62,219 bases of DNA, taken from positions 1-62,219 of the forward strand of contig CAIJTR010000146.1 of the NCBI GenBank assembly GCA_903823665.1, given 5' to 3'. Under the pieces are notes generated by a model that worked only from the letters and a program-made list of their open reading frames with translations, did not search any database and was not told the origin of the DNA. The stretch is from an uncultured Rhodospirillales bacterium. Its GTDB lineage: Bacteria > Pseudomonadota > Alphaproteobacteria > Acetobacterales > Acetobacteraceae. Made by a program: the position numbers and the translations under genes. The first letter of the stretch is position 1, and the number at the start of each line of letters is the position of its first letter. Positions 17,543 to 26,037 of this stretch are shown here, piece after piece.

Positions 17543-18489
17543 GTAACCCGCCCTGTCCACCAGCAGGCGGTGGCGTGGTCTGTGCCAAGTGTCTCCAATG
17601 GAGGGACAGACTTTGCACATCGAGCATCCGCATTGGGACAGCGGCCGTTGAAGCGGCAGCCTGGGCCAAATTGTTTTGGTGTGGGAACCAGTCCTGGAAT
17701 CACGGCCAATTCGGACTTGGGTTGGTCAGACAAGCGCGGGATCGAGGTCAGAAGCAATTTCGTGTAAGGGTGACGTGGCTGGGCAAACACTTCCGTTGTT
17801 GTGCCAATCTCGGCGATGCGACCGGCATACATCACCGCCACGCGATCGGCGATGTCTGCGACGACGCCCATGTCGTGGGTGATCAATACCACGGCGGTGC
17901 CGCGTTCCAGAGCGAGGCGACGCAGCAGGTCTAGGATTTGCGCCTGGATGGTGACATCGAGTGCTGTTGTCGGCTCGTCGGCCAGCAGCAACTGCGGCCG
18001 ACTGATCAACGCCGATGCAATCATAATACGCTGGCACATACCTCCGGATAGCTCGAAGGGATATTCCGTCACCCGCCGCGCAGGGTCGGAGATGCCGACC
18101 TCCTCAAGCATGCGAAGGACTGTCGGTCGCGCCTGTTGCCACGGCAGGCGCAATGTCTCGGCGATTTGCTTTCCCACTGTCGAGAGCGGGTCCAGGGCTG
18201 CCTGAGGCTCCTGGAATATCATCGACATTTGCTGGCCTCGCAAAGCGCGCATCGCGCGTTCGGGCAGAGCGGAAATCTCCTGGCCGGCGAGGGTTATCCG
18301 ACCAGAGGTTTGTCGCACGGAGGATGGAAGCAGACGCATGATTGCGGAGGCCGTCAGTGATTTGCCGCAGCCGGATTCACCGACCAACGCCAGCACCTCG
18401 CCGGCCGATACCGCAAAGCTCACATCATCGACAACGGACGCACCGGCGATGGAAAGCGAGAGGCCTTCGACGGTGAGAACAGTGCTCAT
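17539..18489 (-). CDS. ABC transporter ATP-binding protein, DppD/OppD type (second system)
   Basis: A 316-residue ATPase. Walker A is GESGCGKS, the signature reads ELSGGMCQRIM (Cys where Arg or Lys is usual) and Walker B is LLLADEPTTALD. The C-terminal cluster is CRFNGRCPNADARC. It overlaps the SDR gene upstream by 4 bases (ATGA at 18486-18489) and the second ATPase downstream. Confidence 0.92.
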   Translation of the reverse strand: MSTVLTVEGLSLSIAGASVVDDVSFAVSAGEVLALVGESGCGKSLTASAIMRLLPSSVRQTSGRITLAGQEISALPERAMRALRGQQMSMIFQEPQAALDPLSTVGKQIAETLRLPWQQARPTVLRMLEEVGISDPARRVTEYPFELSGGMCQRIMIASALISRPQLLLADEPTTALDVTIQAQILDLLRRLALERGTAVVLITHDMGVVADIADRVAVMYAGRIAEIGTTTEVFAQPRHPYTKLLLTSIPRLSDQPKSELAVIPGLVPTPKQFGPGCRFNGRCPNADARCAKSVPPLETLGTDHATACWWTGRVT

Positions 18490-19259
18490 TGATTGCTGGG
18501 TGGCGGTTGATACGTGCCGATCGAGTTGCCGCCATCAACGGCCAGGACTGCGCCAGTGATGAAGCTTGCTTGCGGGGAGCAGAGGTAGAGCACGGCACTG
18601 GGTGTATCGTCTGGCTCTGAATTGCGCCCGAGCGGAATGCGGGCGGTCATGCGAGCCACGTAGTCGGGCGGCAGAGGTGAGAAATCGCTGCCGGGTGCGA
18701 AGCCGGGTTCGACCACATTGACGCGGATATGGTGCGATGCCAGTTCCAATGCCTGCCCCTTGGAGAGCCGCTCCAACGCCGTTTTGGACATGCAATAGGG
18801 CACCGACCCCACCGGCATCTGACGTGCGGCACCGGAGCCGATATTGACGAAGCTGCCGTGGACGCCCTGTGCGATCATCAGCCGCGCCATTTCCTGCACG
18901 ACCCTGAAGGGCGCGCGCACATTGATGTTCATAATGCGGTCGAACTCAGCGGGGGCGAGGTCTTGCAGAATGCCTGTGCGTGGGTAGACGCCCGCGTTGT
19001 TGATGACCACGTCAGGCGCTCCCCATTCGCGGGCGACCAGGGCCGCGAGATCCTCGATGGAGGCATCGCTCGTCAGATCGGTTGTGTGATGCAGTGTGGT
19101 TGCTGGGTCGGCACCGATGCGAGTGGTCACATTGGCGAGCATGTGGCCGCGTAGGTCGGACAGACAAAGTATTGCACCTTCTCGTGCGAAGGCCTGGGCA
19201 ATCCAGCCTCCGAAGATGCCGGCAGCACCGGTTACAACCACCTTTTTGTCTTTGAACAT
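18486..19259 (-). CDS. Short-chain dehydrogenase/reductase (SDR)
   Basis: A 257-residue classical SDR, cytoplasmic and NAD(P)-dependent. The cofactor motif is TGAAGIFGG, NNAG is present, and the active site is Ser-x-Tyr-x3-Lys in PYCMSKTALE. The C-terminus has the VDGG segment of the fold. It lies inside the second Dpp operon, between permease and ATPase genes, with 8 bases before it and a 4-base overlap after it. Insertion of a catabolic enzyme within transporter genes suggests that it acts on the transported compound. The substrate is unknown. Confidence 0.88.
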   Translation of the reverse strand: MFKDKKVVVTGAAGIFGGWIAQAFAREGAILCLSDLRGHMLANVTTRIGADPATTLHHTTDLTSDASIEDLAALVAREWGAPDVVINNAGVYPRTGILQDLAPAEFDRIMNINVRAPFRVVQEMARLMIAQGVHGSFVNIGSGAARQMPVGSVPYCMSKTALERLSKGQALELASHHIRVNVVEPGFAPGSDFSPLPPDYVARMTARIPLGRNSEPDDTPSAVLYLCSPQASFITGAVLAVDGGNSIGTYQPPPSNQ

Positions 19260-19267
19260 TACGGCTC

Positions 19268-20095
19268 CTATCGAGACACAGATCTTGGGTCGACACGGTC
19301 ACGTAACCAGTCGCCAGCCATGTTCACACACAGCACGAGGACAAACAGGCACGCACCGGGAAACACCGTGAGCCACCATGCACGTTCCACATAGGCGCGC
19401 CCGGCCGACATGATTGAGCCCCAGCTTGGGGCTGGTGGTTGAATGCCAAGGCCCAGGAATGACAGTCCGGCCTCGAACAGAATCATCAGCCCGAACTCGG
19501 CGGTCATCACGACCAGCAACGGCCCGGCGATGTTGGGCAGCACGTGCCGCCAGAGCACCCGAAAGCTGCTGCATCCAGCCATTTCGGCAGCGCGGATATA
19601 GGGCAGGGCAGCTACCTGCAGTGTCTGCCCGTAGGCAACGCGGGTGTAGCGTGGCCAGCGGGTTAGGCCGAGCACAACAACAAGGTTGAGAAACCCTGGT
19701 CCCAACACGGCCACCGTAAGTACCGCGAGCAGGATCGCGGGGATGGACAGCATTGTGTCGACCGAACGCATGATCACAATGGCGGTCGTGCCTTTAAACC
19801 AGCCGGCGACCAAACCCAGCGTGGTGCCGACCACGAGCGATACAACCACGGCCACCGCCGCCACGGCTAGGCTCACGCGAGCGCCCCATAGCACGCGCGA
19901 GAGCAGGTCTCGCCCGAGATCGTCGGTCCCCAAGAGAAAGCTGCGTCCGCCCATGATTGTTCCTGGCGGCTTCAGACGCAACAGTAGCGACTGCCGCAGC
20001 GGATCGAAGGGTGCAAGCTGAGGTGCAAGGATCGCGGCGAGCACAAAAAGTCCGAGCACAACGAGCACACACCAGATGAGGAAAGGTATCCGCAT
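19268..20095 (-). CDS. ABC transporter permease, DppC/OppC type (second system)
   Basis: A permease of about 275 residues. ATG 20095 overlaps the upstream TAA (TAATG), and the protein opens directly with a hydrophobic helix; the 21 extra residues to 20158 lie in the other permease gene. The FLLGTDDLGRDLLSRVLWG motif and the EAA segment (IRAAEMAGCSSFRVLWRHVLPN) are present. It lacks the long N-terminal tail of the first system's DppC. Confidence 0.91.
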   Translation of the reverse strand: MRIPFLIWCVLVVLGLFVLAAILAPQLAPFDPLRQSLLLRLKPPGTIMGGRSFLLGTDDLGRDLLSRVLWGARVSLAVAAVAVVVSLVVGTTLGLVAGWFKGTTAIVIMRSVDTMLSIPAILLAVLTVAVLGPGFLNLVVVLGLTRWPRYTRVAYGQTLQVAALPYIRAAEMAGCSSFRVLWRHVLPNIAGPLLVVMTAEFGLMILFEAGLSFLGLGIQPPAPSWGSIMSAGRAYVERAWWLTVFPGACLFVLVLCVNMAGDWLRDRVDPRSVSR

Positions 20096-21015
20096 TATTC
20101 GCCTGATCGAATGCGGGGGTCGATGGCGGCATAGGCGAGATCGGCCAGGAAGTTGCACGCCACATAGACCAGCGAGACGAAAAGGACGACCGCCTGAACC
20201 ACCAGGAAATCACGCGACTGGATCGACTGAATGGCCAGTTGGCCAATGCCAGGCCAGGCGAAAACGGTCTCCACAATCACAGCGCCCGCGAGCAGATTGC
20301 CGATCTCAAGTGCTGCGATGGTCACCACCGGAATGGCGGCGTTGCGCAGCACGTGGCGCGCCACCGCTTCACGCAAGGACAAGCCACGGGCGCGGGCCGC
20401 GTTGACATAGTCCCGCCCCAACTCATCCAGCACCGCACTGCGGGTCATGCGTGCGAAGGTGGACATGGTGACGGCGCCAAGGGCCACCGATGGCATCACC
20501 AATGAGAGCGGCCCGTCCACGCCCGATGTGGGCAGCCAGCGCAAGGTGACGCCAAAAAGCAGGATCAAGAGAATGCCTGACCAGAACGTGGGCAGGCTCT
20601 GGCCCGCCAGCACAAAGGTCTGCAGCAGCCGGGCGATCCAGTGATCACGCATCACTGCCATTGTGATCCCAACCGGAATTCCCACACCGAGTGCCACAAA
20701 AAGGGCACCCGCCGCGAGAGCCACGGTGTAGGGAATGCGCTCCGTCAAAATGCCGAGAACGGGTGCGCGCTGAACAAGTGATTCACCAAAATCGAGTCGA
20801 ATGAGATCGGCGAGATAGGCGGCGAACTGCACCATCAACGGGCGATCAAAGCCGAGTTGATGGCGAAGTTCGGCGATCTGCGCCGCACTTGCCCCCTCCG
20901 GCACCAACAGCAAAGTTGGATCGCCGGAGAGACGCATGACGAAGAACACGATGGTGAGCACGCCGAAGCTGGCCAGCAGCGCCTGACCGATGCGCCCGGC
21001 CAGGTGATGGCGCAT
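20095..21015 (-). CDS. ABC transporter permease, DppB/OppB type (second system)
   Basis: A 306-residue permease with an N-terminal first helix, the segment GDPTLLLVPEGASAAQI, and an EAA loop (NAARARGLSLREAVARHVLRN). It shares one base with the end of the binding protein gene at 21015 and overlaps the next permease at 20095. It pairs with the DppC-type protein. Confidence 0.91.
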   Translation of the reverse strand: MRHHLAGRIGQALLASFGVLTIVFFVMRLSGDPTLLLVPEGASAAQIAELRHQLGFDRPLMVQFAAYLADLIRLDFGESLVQRAPVLGILTERIPYTVALAAGALFVALGVGIPVGITMAVMRDHWIARLLQTFVLAGQSLPTFWSGILLILLFGVTLRWLPTSGVDGPLSLVMPSVALGAVTMSTFARMTRSAVLDELGRDYVNAARARGLSLREAVARHVLRNAAIPVVTIAALEIGNLLAGAVIVETVFAWPGIGQLAIQSIQSRDFLVVQAVVLFVSLVYVACNFLADLAYAAIDPRIRSGE

Positions 21016-22499
21016 CAGTTCTTGTATTTCATATCGAACACGAAAAAGGCTTCATCGGGCGTGGGTGTCCATTCGATATCCTTCTTGACCAGGAAAATCG
21101 CCTCATCCTGGAATAGGCCGACGGCGGGCACTTCCTCGTGCATGATCTCGAAGGCTTTTTTGTAGTGCGCGCGCCGTACGTTTTCATCCAGCGTGGCACG
21201 TGCTGCATCAACCTCGGCGTCAAAGGCCGGGTTGGCGAATTTCGACCACACGCTGCCGCTACGGAACAGCGGGAAGATCACGCCGTCCGCATCGAGGCAA
21301 CCGCAGGACCAGCGGCCTTGCGACAGCGAACTGGCCTCCTCCGGTGTGCCGAGCCGGCGCTTGAGATACGTGGGCTGATCGACGACGGTGATCGACACCT
21401 TCAGGCCGACATCTGCGAGCATTTGCTGCACTGCCTCGTTCAGTCTGCGGTCATAAACGGGGGAGGTGAGGAAGGGGATCACCGCGCCCTCGGCACCGGC
21501 CTCGCGGATTAGTTTGCGGGCGCGGTCTGGATCATACGGCCAAGCCTTCACCTCATTGGTGTAGCCGAAATTGGTTGGTGCGAGGACGACATCGACGGGC
21601 TTGGCGTAGCCCTGCTGCAGTGCCGTGATCAGTGTGTCGCGATCCACCGCCATGGCGATTGCCTGTCGCACCCGCTTGTCAACTGTCGGTCCATAAAGTG
21701 CGTTGATGAACATATAGGCCACGCGTTCGGTGGCGACATCGCGAACATCCAGCCCCTTTTCGTTGCGAAGGCTCACGGCGTCATCAGGCGATAGCCCGCG
21801 CGTGATGTCGGCGCGCCCGGTCTTCAGATCGGCGATGCGGGTGGCCGAATCTGGCACCGCGCGAAAGGTTACGGTGCGGAAGGCTGGTTTGCCACGCCAG
21901 TAATTCTCATTGGCCACCATATTGGTCTGCACGCCGCGCTGCCATGAGGCGAGCTTGTAGGGGCCGCTGCCGATGACGGCTTGGTTGAAGGCCACGTCGC
22001 CGACCTTTTCAACGTAGGCTTTGGGAATGATCGACAGCTTCACCAACTGTGCCAGCAAAACTGGGTAGGGCGATTTTGTCTTGAGCGTCACCTGATTGGG
22101 GCCGGTGACCTCGGCTGAGACGATCTGGTCAAACTGGGAAAGTTGTGGGCTTTTGAATACCGGATTGGTGATGCGCTTGACGCTGAAGACCACGTCTTCC
22201 GGCGTCAATTTCGTTCCGTCATGGAACAGAATATCGGAGCGCAGGTCGAAGACGACCGTGGTGTCATTCTCAAAGCGCCAGGACGTGGCAACCTGCGGCA
22301 CTATTTTACCCGTCTTGTCGCGGGTGACGAGATTGTCGAAGAGGTTGCGATAGACAGTGGCGCTGTCGGTGTCCCACTGGATCTGCGGGTCCATTGTTGC
22401 GACATCGGCCGGGAGATCGACCGTCAGTTGGTCGCGGGTTTGGGCCAGGGTGGGCGACGTGAGCAGCACGGCAAGGAAGGCGGCAACGAGACCACGCAT
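21015..22499 (-). CDS. ABC transporter periplasmic solute-binding protein, family 5 (second system)
   Basis: A 494-residue binding protein. A clean signal peptide spans about residues 1-19 (cleavage after LAQ). The family region VATSWRFENDTTVVFDLR and LTPEDVVFSVKRI follow. It shares no close similarity by eye with the binding protein at 3.6-5.2 kb, so the two importers likely take different ligands. An AGGAGG-like site lies just before ATG 22499. Confidence 0.9.
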   Translation of the reverse strand: MRGLVAAFLAVLLTSPTLAQTRDQLTVDLPADVATMDPQIQWDTDSATVYRNLFDNLVTRDKTGKIVPQVATSWRFENDTTVVFDLRSDILFHDGTKLTPEDVVFSVKRITNPVFKSPQLSQFDQIVSAEVTGPNQVTLKTKSPYPVLLAQLVKLSIIPKAYVEKVGDVAFNQAVIGSGPYKLASWQRGVQTNMVANENYWRGKPAFRTVTFRAVPDSATRIADLKTGRADITRGLSPDDAVSLRNEKGLDVRDVATERVAYMFINALYGPTVDKRVRQAIAMAVDRDTLITALQQGYAKPVDVVLAPTNFGYTNEVKAWPYDPDRARKLIREAGAEGAVIPFLTSPVYDRRLNEAVQQMLADVGLKVSITVVDQPTYLKRRLGTPEEASSLSQGRWSCGCLDADGVIFPLFRSGSVWSKFANPAFDAEVDAARATLDENVRRAHYKKAFEIMHEEVPAVGLFQDEAIFLVKKDIEWTPTPDEAFFVFDMKYKN

Positions 22500-22588
22500 T
22501 CAGACCTCCTAAAACAATCCGGAAATCGTGGCGCGACCATGAATTTCACGCAAGGTGCAATCGCACTGCCGCCAGTGTTGCGGCGGGG

Positions 22589-23695
22589 CTACTGCGTCTT
22601 GCGCCAGTTGTTCGTGACGTCGGCCAGAAAGCCGCGGACCGTCGTGTTGATGAATTCAACGTCGGCGGGTTTGAAGCCGGGTGAAGCTGCGACGTGGCCT
22701 TGGACGGAAGGGATCGTCACGTGGCGACCATCTGGAATGGCAGCTGCGGCCTCGATGCCATTTTCTTGGGGGTTGTAGAGATCGAGCTCGCCAGACATGA
22801 GCAATGACTTGGCCTTGACGGAATGCAACGCGCGAATTGGATCACCAGCGAAAACTGCCTTGCCGTCGATTTTGGTATCGCCGACGTTGTGGCGATCATA
22901 GGCCCAGGTCTGCGCAATCCAGTCATTCGCATCGAAGCCGGATTTGACGACCGCGTCCTCTTGGCCGGCAATCCATGCCAATACATCCATCGGCTCACTG
23001 AACTGCTGGCGCATCGCTTCTGGCGTGCGCGTGGCCAGCACCTGCAGCACGTCGGCCCTCATACGCCATCCGGCTTCGGGCTGTGCGGTATAGCGGCCTT
23101 CTTTGAAGGCTGGGTCGAGCATGAGTGCGCGTCGTGTGGCATGGTTGACCGCGACTGACCATGCGGTGGTGCGCGCCATTGGGGTGAGTGCGATGAGGCT
23201 ATCCATCATCGCCGGGTGGCTGACGCCCCATTGCAGCGTCTGCATTCCACCCATTGAGGCACCGGCGACGGTCACGAGATGGCTGATGCCAAGGTGATCC
23301 AGAAGTTGTTTCTGGCTTTCGACCATGTCGCGGATGCTGAAGTGAGGAAAATCAGGACCGTGTTGGGTGGCGCTGGTGCTGGGAGACGTGGTGAGGCCGT
23401 TGCCGATCGCGTTCGTCTTGATCACGAACAAATGGTCGGTATCGATCCCGCGCCCTGGGCCGATCAGGTAGTCGATCCGATGATGATTTCCGCTGATCGC
23501 AGTGACCATTAGCACGGCGTTGGATTTGGCCGCGTTGAGTGTGCCTTCGGTCATGTAGGCGATGCTGAAATCATGGATGACCTCGCCACTTTCAAGCGGG
23601 AAGTCACCCATATTGTAGTGTTGCAGACCTGCCTCTTCGGCGTGGACCGCCGATGCCAAAGTGAGCGCAGCCAGAAGGACGATAGTACGAAGCAT
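22589..23695 (-). CDS. Exported alpha/beta hydrolase of the MetX (homoserine acetyltransferase-like) family
   Basis: A 368-residue protein with a signal peptide (about residues 1-19, ending VHA) and a MetX-like alpha/beta hydrolase body. The nucleophile elbow is GASMGGMQTLQWG, the acid is Asp in LMSGELDLYNP and the base is His in VQGHVAA. MetX proper is cytoplasmic and lacks a leader, so this is probably a periplasmic hydrolase or esterase rather than a methionine enzyme. It sits between the exported esterase and the second binding protein, consistent with processing a substrate before import. Confidence 0.8.
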   Translation of the reverse strand: MLRTIVLLAALTLASAVHAEEAGLQHYNMGDFPLESGEVIHDFSIAYMTEGTLNAAKSNAVLMVTAISGNHHRIDYLIGPGRGIDTDHLFVIKTNAIGNGLTTSPSTSATQHGPDFPHFSIRDMVESQKQLLDHLGISHLVTVAGASMGGMQTLQWGVSHPAMMDSLIALTPMARTTAWSVAVNHATRRALMLDPAFKEGRYTAQPEAGWRMRADVLQVLATRTPEAMRQQFSEPMDVLAWIAGQEDAVVKSGFDANDWIAQTWAYDRHNVGDTKIDGKAVFAGDPIRALHSVKAKSLLMSGELDLYNPQENGIEAAAAIPDGRHVTIPSVQGHVAASPGFKPADVEFINTTVRGFLADVTNNWRKTQ

Positions 23696-23716
23696 AATGA
23701 GCCCTCTTAATTCATG

Positions 23717-24772
23717 TCATTGCCCAGCCGGTGCGCCGAGGTTCTTGTCAAAGAAGGCTGCAATTTCGGAGAAGGCGTGCCGGACTTCGGGGATGCGGTC
23801 ATCGCGGTAGAACTGGGCGTGGGACTGCCCTTCGAACACTTGTAGCCTGGTTTCCACACCGGCCTCACGTAGCTTCTGGTTCACGCGGACGGTGTTGCTA
23901 AGCAGCAGGTCGCGGGTGCCAGAAGTGAGAATTGTTGGTGGAAATCCCGAAAGGTCGCCGTAGACGGGGGAGAGCAGCGGGTCCGCAAGATCATGGCCGT
24001 GGGCGTAGAAGCGCGTGGCCGCATCGCAAAACCCATCGGGCGAAACAAGGACGTTGTCCACCATGGCGTTGGTGACAAAGGAGTCACCGACTTTGGTGGC
24101 ATCAGACATTGGCGTGCCGGGAGCAATGGCACCAGGCATGGGGAGATGTTCGGCCTTGGCGCGCAGCATCATTTCAAGCGTCAGCGCGCCACCGGCGGAA
24201 CTGCCGAACACGGCCACATTCTTTGCGTCTGTCTGCTTGATCGCTGCTTTGTAGACCGTCATGCCGTCGTCGAGAGCGGCGGGGAAATAAGCTTCTGGCG
24301 GCATGCGGTAATCCACGGCGATGACCTTCATGTGCGCAAAGCCTGCCAGCATCATCGCTTCCGGAAGCACGGCCTCACGAGGATTCAGGACATAGCAGCC
24401 GCCGTGGACGTGAACTGCGAGGCGATTGCGGTTGCGCGCAGGGATTTCGTCGGGGGTGATGGTGTAGACACGAACGCCACCGATGTTGCCTGGCTCAACC
24501 TTCACGTGGAGCCGTTCAGCAATCGCGGGGATGGTTGGAGCGACCGCTGTGGCGATGCCGTCAGCCAGCGCCTTCCAGCCCTCCGGCGTGGTGGGCGGCT
24601 TATCCCAGTTGGTACGGAGCGGCTGGGCGATGATGGCCTGCATGGCGGGGCTGACATCCGATGGAACAGGGATGGACTTTGCGGGTGCTTCACGGGGCGC
24701 GAGCGGCGTTTGGGCGAGCGCGCCGGGTGCGAGCAGAAGCGTCGCTGCAACAGCAATCAAGGACCGGGACAT
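23717..24772 (-). CDS. Exported alpha/beta hydrolase, hormone-sensitive-lipase-like esterase
   Basis: A 351-residue protein with a signal peptide (about residues 1-20, ending ALAQ). The oxyanion motif HGGCYVLN and nucleophile motif GSSAGGAL mark the HSL-type esterase family. The acid and base are probably in the TSGTRDLLLSN and EGQSHAQF segments. The first gene of the long leftward block, it precedes the MetX-like hydrolase by 21 bases. Ester or carbamate hydrolysis in the periplasm is the likely activity; the substrate is unknown. Confidence 0.83.
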   Translation of the reverse strand: MSRSLIAVAATLLLAPGALAQTPLAPREAPAKSIPVPSDVSPAMQAIIAQPLRTNWDKPPTTPEGWKALADGIATAVAPTIPAIAERLHVKVEPGNIGGVRVYTITPDEIPARNRNRLAVHVHGGCYVLNPREAVLPEAMMLAGFAHMKVIAVDYRMPPEAYFPAALDDGMTVYKAAIKQTDAKNVAVFGSSAGGALTLEMMLRAKAEHLPMPGAIAPGTPMSDATKVGDSFVTNAMVDNVLVSPDGFCDAATRFYAHGHDLADPLLSPVYGDLSGFPPTILTSGTRDLLLSNTVRVNQKLREAGVETRLQVFEGQSHAQFYRDDRIPEVRHAFSEIAAFFDKNLGAPAGQ

Positions 24773-24842
24773 TGGTGTCTCCCATTTTTTTCACCCTGGC
24801 ACGGGCAGCGGTGATGCGGCAATGGGGTTTGCACGCGCTTGT

Positions 24843-25406
24843 TCAAAGTCCGTTTGGTGGCACGCGCACTTGCGTGGTGGCAGGGAGAGGCCGGAAATGC
24901 AGAGCAGGCTGCGCCGTTGGCATCTGTTTGCCGAGCGATCTCAACCAAGCCGCAAGTCGCGCGAACGGTTGGACCCATGGTCGCGACCGGCCGCAACTGT
25001 CGCAGCCCAGCAACGGACGAATATCGTCCAGGATATTGTAGGCAAGATTGAGAATCATCTGGAACGGGCGAACGCCAAGCACGCTGAAAGAGAAACACCC
25101 GGCAAGCCACCTTGTTGCCGGCAGACGACGAAGGACCTCGGCCACCGCTTCGCCACCGGTCTTCATTGAGCTGTCAGGCATAATGACGTGCACCACGGCA
25201 TAGGCGTCCCAGATACCCAGAGTGGGGTTCAGCCTTCGCAGTGCAGCAGGATCGTCTCCGACCGGCTGTGCGACGATCCCTTGGCCAGGTGGGACGACGA
25301 GCGCGGCGGCGCCGACCCACTGGCCGATACTGCGACAAACGGCACATCCGCCATCGTAAAGCAGGATCGGGACAACGCGCTCCGGCGCATCTGGGTCTGC
25401 GCTCAT
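24843..25406 (-). CDS. DCC-family thiol-disulfide protein (DUF393)
   Basis: A 187-residue protein with the defining DCC motif near its N-terminus, LLYDGGCAVCRSIG, and a conserved R-x-P-x-T-R-W region (LPATRWLAG). DCC proteins are thioredoxin-fold-like and presumed to be redox-active through the C-x-x-C pair. It overlaps the thioredoxin-like gene by 4 bases (ATGA), suggesting joint function. A further CDSCGRSRPW pair of cysteines follows near residue 140. Confidence 0.8.
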   Translation of the reverse strand: MSADPDAPERVVPILLYDGGCAVCRSIGQWVGAAALVVPPGQGIVAQPVGDDPAALRRLNPTLGIWDAYAVVHVIMPDSSMKTGGEAVAEVLRRLPATRWLAGCFSFSVLGVRPFQMILNLAYNILDDIRPLLGCDSCGRSRPWVQPFARLAAWLRSLGKQMPTAQPALHFRPLPATTQVRVPPNGL

Positions 25407-25744
25407 GACATGAATGGACGCGTGATTGCGTCAATGACAGCGGACTGCGTGGGGGCAGGGCCCTCGGTTCGGCCAACTTCCGAGCCATTGAGGAACATGA
25501 CAAATGTTGGCGTTCCGGTGATCTCGTAACGTTTCGCGAGTTCCGGATCGGCCGCGATGTTGACCCGCAAAACGGTTTCCTCTGCGGCAATCATGCTCGC
25601 CACACGTTGGACGATTGGCTCGATCGTGCGGCAGTAGCCACATCCGTAGGACATAAATTCAACAGCCATGCGACCGCTGTCTTCCAAGACCAATCGGTCG
25701 AACGAAACGCTATCAACGGTTTGCAACATGTCATCAGGTTCCAT
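25403..25744 (-). CDS. Thioredoxin-family protein
   Basis: About 113 residues with active site CGYCRTIEP and the cis-Pro in TGTPTFVMFLNG. There is no signal peptide, so it is cytoplasmic. I prefer ATG 25744 because AGAGGA lies about 7 bases before it; ATG 25771 is in frame but has a poor ribosome site. The CGYC dipeptide differs from the CGPC of classical thioredoxin, so its redox potential may differ. The partner gene encodes a DCC protein. Confidence 0.83.
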   Translation of the reverse strand: MEPDDMLQTVDSVSFDRLVLEDSGRMAVEFMSYGCGYCRTIEPIVQRVASMIAAEETVLRVNIAADPELAKRYEITGTPTFVMFLNGSEVGRTEGPAPTQSAVIDAITRPFMS

Positions 25745-25781
25745 CGTAAAATCCTCTATTTTCTGGTTCATTCACACTGAT

Positions 25782-25797
25782 GCAAGCGCTGGCTTGC
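25782..25797. promoter_or_regulatory. Perfect 6-bp inverted repeat upstream of the thioredoxin gene
   Basis: GCAAGC and GCTTGC are separated by GCTG, 38 bases before the thioredoxin start. It could be an operator or a small hairpin. The surrounding 25745-26037 stretch separates divergent genes and otherwise shows nothing I can support. Confidence 0.3.
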
Positions 25798-26037
25798 CTG
25801 TAACACCGAGTAAAACGCCTACGCTTCTACGTGCCGCTGGGCGCTGACTTTGGATTGTCTATCTGGGTCTGAAGCATCTTTTGCATCAGCCTCGGGAACT
25901 ACGCACACCAGTCCGTTGTCACATCCGGGGTTTGCGGTTCTGCTGATGTGATGTCTTGGCCCAAAAACAGTCGATGGTATCTCGCCAAAGGGCCATGCAG
26001 CGCTCTATGATTCGTTACGCAACTTTGCCAGACCCTA

